From a virus, in the IMG/VR virus record IMGVR_UViG_3300030109_001534, positions 11,821 to 69,489 of that record: DNA of 57,669 bases. One strand, written 5' to 3'. The notes under the pieces are model-generated. The model saw only the letters and a list, made by a program, of their open reading frames with translations, ran no database searches and was not told the DNA's origin. Of the stretch, positions 56,501 to 57,669 are shown piece by piece (position 1 is the first letter of the stretch; every line of letters starts with the position of its first letter). The position numbers and the translations under genes are program-made.

Positions 56501-57669
56501 ATGCCTAAACTAAAAGAAGGTGAAACCTATAACTTTAGACATGTAAACGAATGGATAGACTCTGTAATGTTTGGGCAAACTAATTTACAAAAAGACTTTA
56601 CAGTATTTGGTAAAACATTTTCTGCTAATGAAGCAGTAGGGACAATAAATGCATTTACAGCAATGAGCACGTTATCGTTTAACTTACTACAAGGGGCTAA
56701 CCAGTCTATATTAGATAATATGATGATGCTACAAGAATCATTTGCTGGACAGTTTTTAAGTAAATCTGATATGGCATGGGCAAAAGGAAAGTACTGGGGA
56801 TCCGGTATGGCTATGACAGATATAGGTAGATTTGACCCAAAGAGTAAAATAGCAAAGGCAGTAGAGTATTTTGATGCGCTTACAGAATTTACAGATACAG
56901 AAGGAAATCAAATAGTAGGAGGTAAAAGAAGAAAAGCAGCAAGAACCGGTAATCTATTGTTTTTACAACAAGCAGCTGAACACGAACTATCCGCTACTAG
57001 AATGCTAGGACTAATGAAAAACCTTGAAGGCACACTAAAAGACAGTGATGGTAATGTAATACTAAATGAAGAGGGTAAACCAGCTAACTTATATGATTTA
57101 CTAATAGTAGATGAAAAAACCGGTAAGATGTCAATAGATCCTAGACTCGATGAGAAGCAGTCAGGATTTAATAGGTTAGATTTTATAACAAAATTACAAG
57201 GATTAAGTAGAAGGACTAACCAGATAAAAGGTAAGATGCATACTAATATGCTACAAAGAAGATGGTGGGGTAAACTGTTTATGTTATTCCGTAATTGGAT
57301 GCCGCCTGGAATTAGAAGAAGATATGGACACGGTGGTGGATCTACAGTGCATGTAGATGAAGAGTTAGGTGCTGTTACACAAGGTATGTATGTATCGTTT
57401 TGGAATTTTGTTGCAGAAAGTATATCAACTAAATCTTTTGCATATACTAATATGACTGAAATGGAACAACAAAATGTTAAAAGAACATCTGTAGAACTAG
57501 CATCTTTAATGGGAGCTATGGCATTAGTAGCAGCGTTATCTAATTTAGATGATGAAGAAGAGTCATGGGTAAGTAACTTTGCTTTATATCAAGCTAAACG
57601 ATACCAAACAGAGATCCTACAATGGACACCGCTAGTAGGTGGAAAAGAAGCATTTAGAATACTACAGTC
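53534..57669 (+). CDS. Giant cargo protein with zincin-like metalloprotease motif (3' end outside the window)
   Basis: Open from ATG 53534, directly after the polymerase stop codon, through the window end: at least 1378 residues. HEFGH at 228-232 (TTYHEFGHIYIDLLG) is a HExxH zinc site, with a candidate third ligand Glu276 in LLDKEVLATAIG, a gluzincin-like spacing. After it come a helical region and a long mixed region. Later segments include FRNWMPPGIRRRYGHGGGST and a hydrophobic ELASLMGAMALVAALSNLDD. No signal peptide. Conserved crAss-like phages have a giant protein with a zincin-like domain near the polymerase. It could process cargo proteins or cut host proteins. Protease activity is unproven. 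Confidence 0.7.
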   Translation, partial: MACKYYDKKTGLVNELLTDLYGYMDTVQNKNVDSVYKILKKHRIATKRNDIMYLTLPNVNYSLREFKRIERKHPGLFSTEYIKMTPRSIYSEAAPLYSLTINKNALENIKPEGTANADISTTDPVDIDQYVRFIAGAERNTRDYYLDEIARRENTSNSKFSAMEKEDMENVYRVSNELKNSFAKAGVTVDVIFDTSIDNIGQVDPAELGMNPTIRINPLKVRKDTTYHEFGHIYIDLLGVNHPIVAQAIAELRDTDLYYQVKEAYPELYGELLDKEVLATAIGLEGAKIVRKNPNKLQRILNRLFRAIGKLFGITPNTAARLAEEMFAGKLRRDSMINPLSSYIQASKEEVKLKELVDEARVRINSEIYELNQLPEDQVSPEEKTTLLRLENSLQRVRKVEDLFKLVDAMGGALARAKSNYRNIMELPEAERGTTANLNKMWALKKTLDGLEMFSSIKSLLLATKDKGKIQDLDAFDKLEDRVNEIIDQATVLENDFKDDIIPVWAQSVIGLSNKNLPAEIQKLIDNIEKNKRLVGPDTTDIAWVQLTERYNKGQITKEELTEKRLKLNVEQLKQKQLLNYGDLVKELTTAHKDKSGYSFYFDPIVYSSDRGIQLLVKAVQQANLEKNDLTLDLKSKLAPVYDEFAAGQSESNVEKLNDDLLEEVTINGVKRLALVNPIDQERYYGDLRDYKKQLDEKYSKPKPADFNDDMELYKIEYGKWIESSKGRNYQRDIVTWNTDNSTPIEGWEKELKRVRDELKVQQSILKQLKANGFENTDSYLNAQINRDQLNKFLNKNYINGKPAGDWVQPDPKVYTNAKYTAIQNDPRLKKYYDFVLQEFQTAQRMIGVNRMDKNTWDKYSYLMPTYRKEDYDRAKENGTYNTIKDMLQDGFTIQETNHDYYTYNQNNKDIEKRVPVYATNRVPAREVSKDIASSLYRFRHMAHNFKTKSEILGQVMIFQEILKNAKTLETNSAGIQLIQKAAESMGINMPKLKEGETYNFRHVNEWIDSVMFGQTNLQKDFTVFGKTFSANEAVGTINAFTAMSTLSFNLLQGANQSILDNMMMLQESFAGQFLSKSDMAWAKGKYWGSGMAMTDIGRFDPKSKIAKAVEYFDALTEFTDTEGNQIVGGKRRKAARTGNLLFLQQAAEHELSATRMLGLMKNLEGTLKDSDGNVILNEEGKPANLYDLLIVDEKTGKMSIDPRLDEKQSGFNRLDFITKLQGLSRRTNQIKGKMHTNMLQRRWWGKLFMLFRNWMPPGIRRRYGHGGGSTVHVDEELGAVTQGMYVSFWNFVAESISTKSFAYTNMTEMEQQNVKRTSVELASLMGAMALVAALSNLDDEEESWVSNFALYQAKRYQTEILQWTPLVGGKEAFRILQ

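Noticed and set aside
1-57669. Stop codon reassignment (TAG as Gln), frequent in gut crAss-like phages
   Set aside because: TAG ends genes at 1044, 17792, 22173 and 30476 at plausible protein ends, TGA ends genes at 18081 and 28229, and the giant genes have no internal TAG. The standard code fits.
1-57669. tRNA genes, integrase, transposase, or diversity-generating retroelement
   Set aside because: I saw no cloverleaf sequence, no reverse transcriptase or recombinase, and no template/variable repeat pair, but a tool search was not possible.

Overview
The window is the structural-gene half of a crAss-like phage (order Crassvirales, podovirus-type) that probably infects a marine member of the Bacteroidota, most likely a flavobacterium. 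Every supported gene is on the + strand, the DNA is AT-rich (about one third G+C by eye), and genes are packed with 1-20 base overlaps, mostly TAATG or ATGA. Phage evidence: a portal protein, an acidic scaffold-like protein, a HK97-type major capsid protein, ring proteins, a 1746-residue tail muzzle-like protein, and giant cargo proteins. One of these carries the DFDID catalytic motif of crAss-like virion RNA polymerases. Host evidence: signal peptides that end in -GQ, a type IX secretion C-terminal sorting domain, GC[TM]D..A.NYD...A..DDGSC repeats, and A-rich leaders with no Shine-Dalgarno sequence.

Layout. (1) 1-5551 is the head module: portal C-terminus, a protein with a lytic-transglycosylase-like domain, an acidic scaffold-like protein, and the capsid protein, which is split by a one-base frameshift near 4760. 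(2) 5698-7639 holds two conserved connector or ring-type genes. (3) 7660-29206 is a 21.5 kb accessory island that separates these from the remaining ring genes. It holds decoration and fibre genes (7660-15760), an envelope-directed cassette (15786-21798), more fibre genes with ELNILDGV repeats, an S74 chaperone and a LamG lectin (21808-27985), and lysis-type membrane proteins (28603-29207). The cassette encodes a barrel-like outer-membrane protein, a staphylococcal-type nuclease, a small Cys protein, an anchored coiled coil, an exported thioredoxin-like protein without CxxC, and a large secreted repeat protein with a T9SS sorting domain. (4) 29207-32170 holds ring proteins and two very basic small proteins. 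(5) 32170-57669 holds the muzzle-like protein and then six large proteins expected to be packed in the virion and ejected. These include a glycine-zipper membrane protein, the virion RNA polymerase, and a last protein with a HEFGH zinc-protease motif that runs off the window.

How the parts likely work together: head and tail genes build a capsid with a short tail whose fibres (lectin, repeat fibres) bind the host. Cargo proteins, including the RNA polymerase, enter with the DNA and start early transcription. The secreted cassette probably alters the surface of the infected cell. This last point is inference and is the most unusual part of the window. No tRNA, CRISPR array, integrase, reverse transcriptase or insertion sequence was seen. 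Stop codons TAA, TAG and TGA all act as normal stops.
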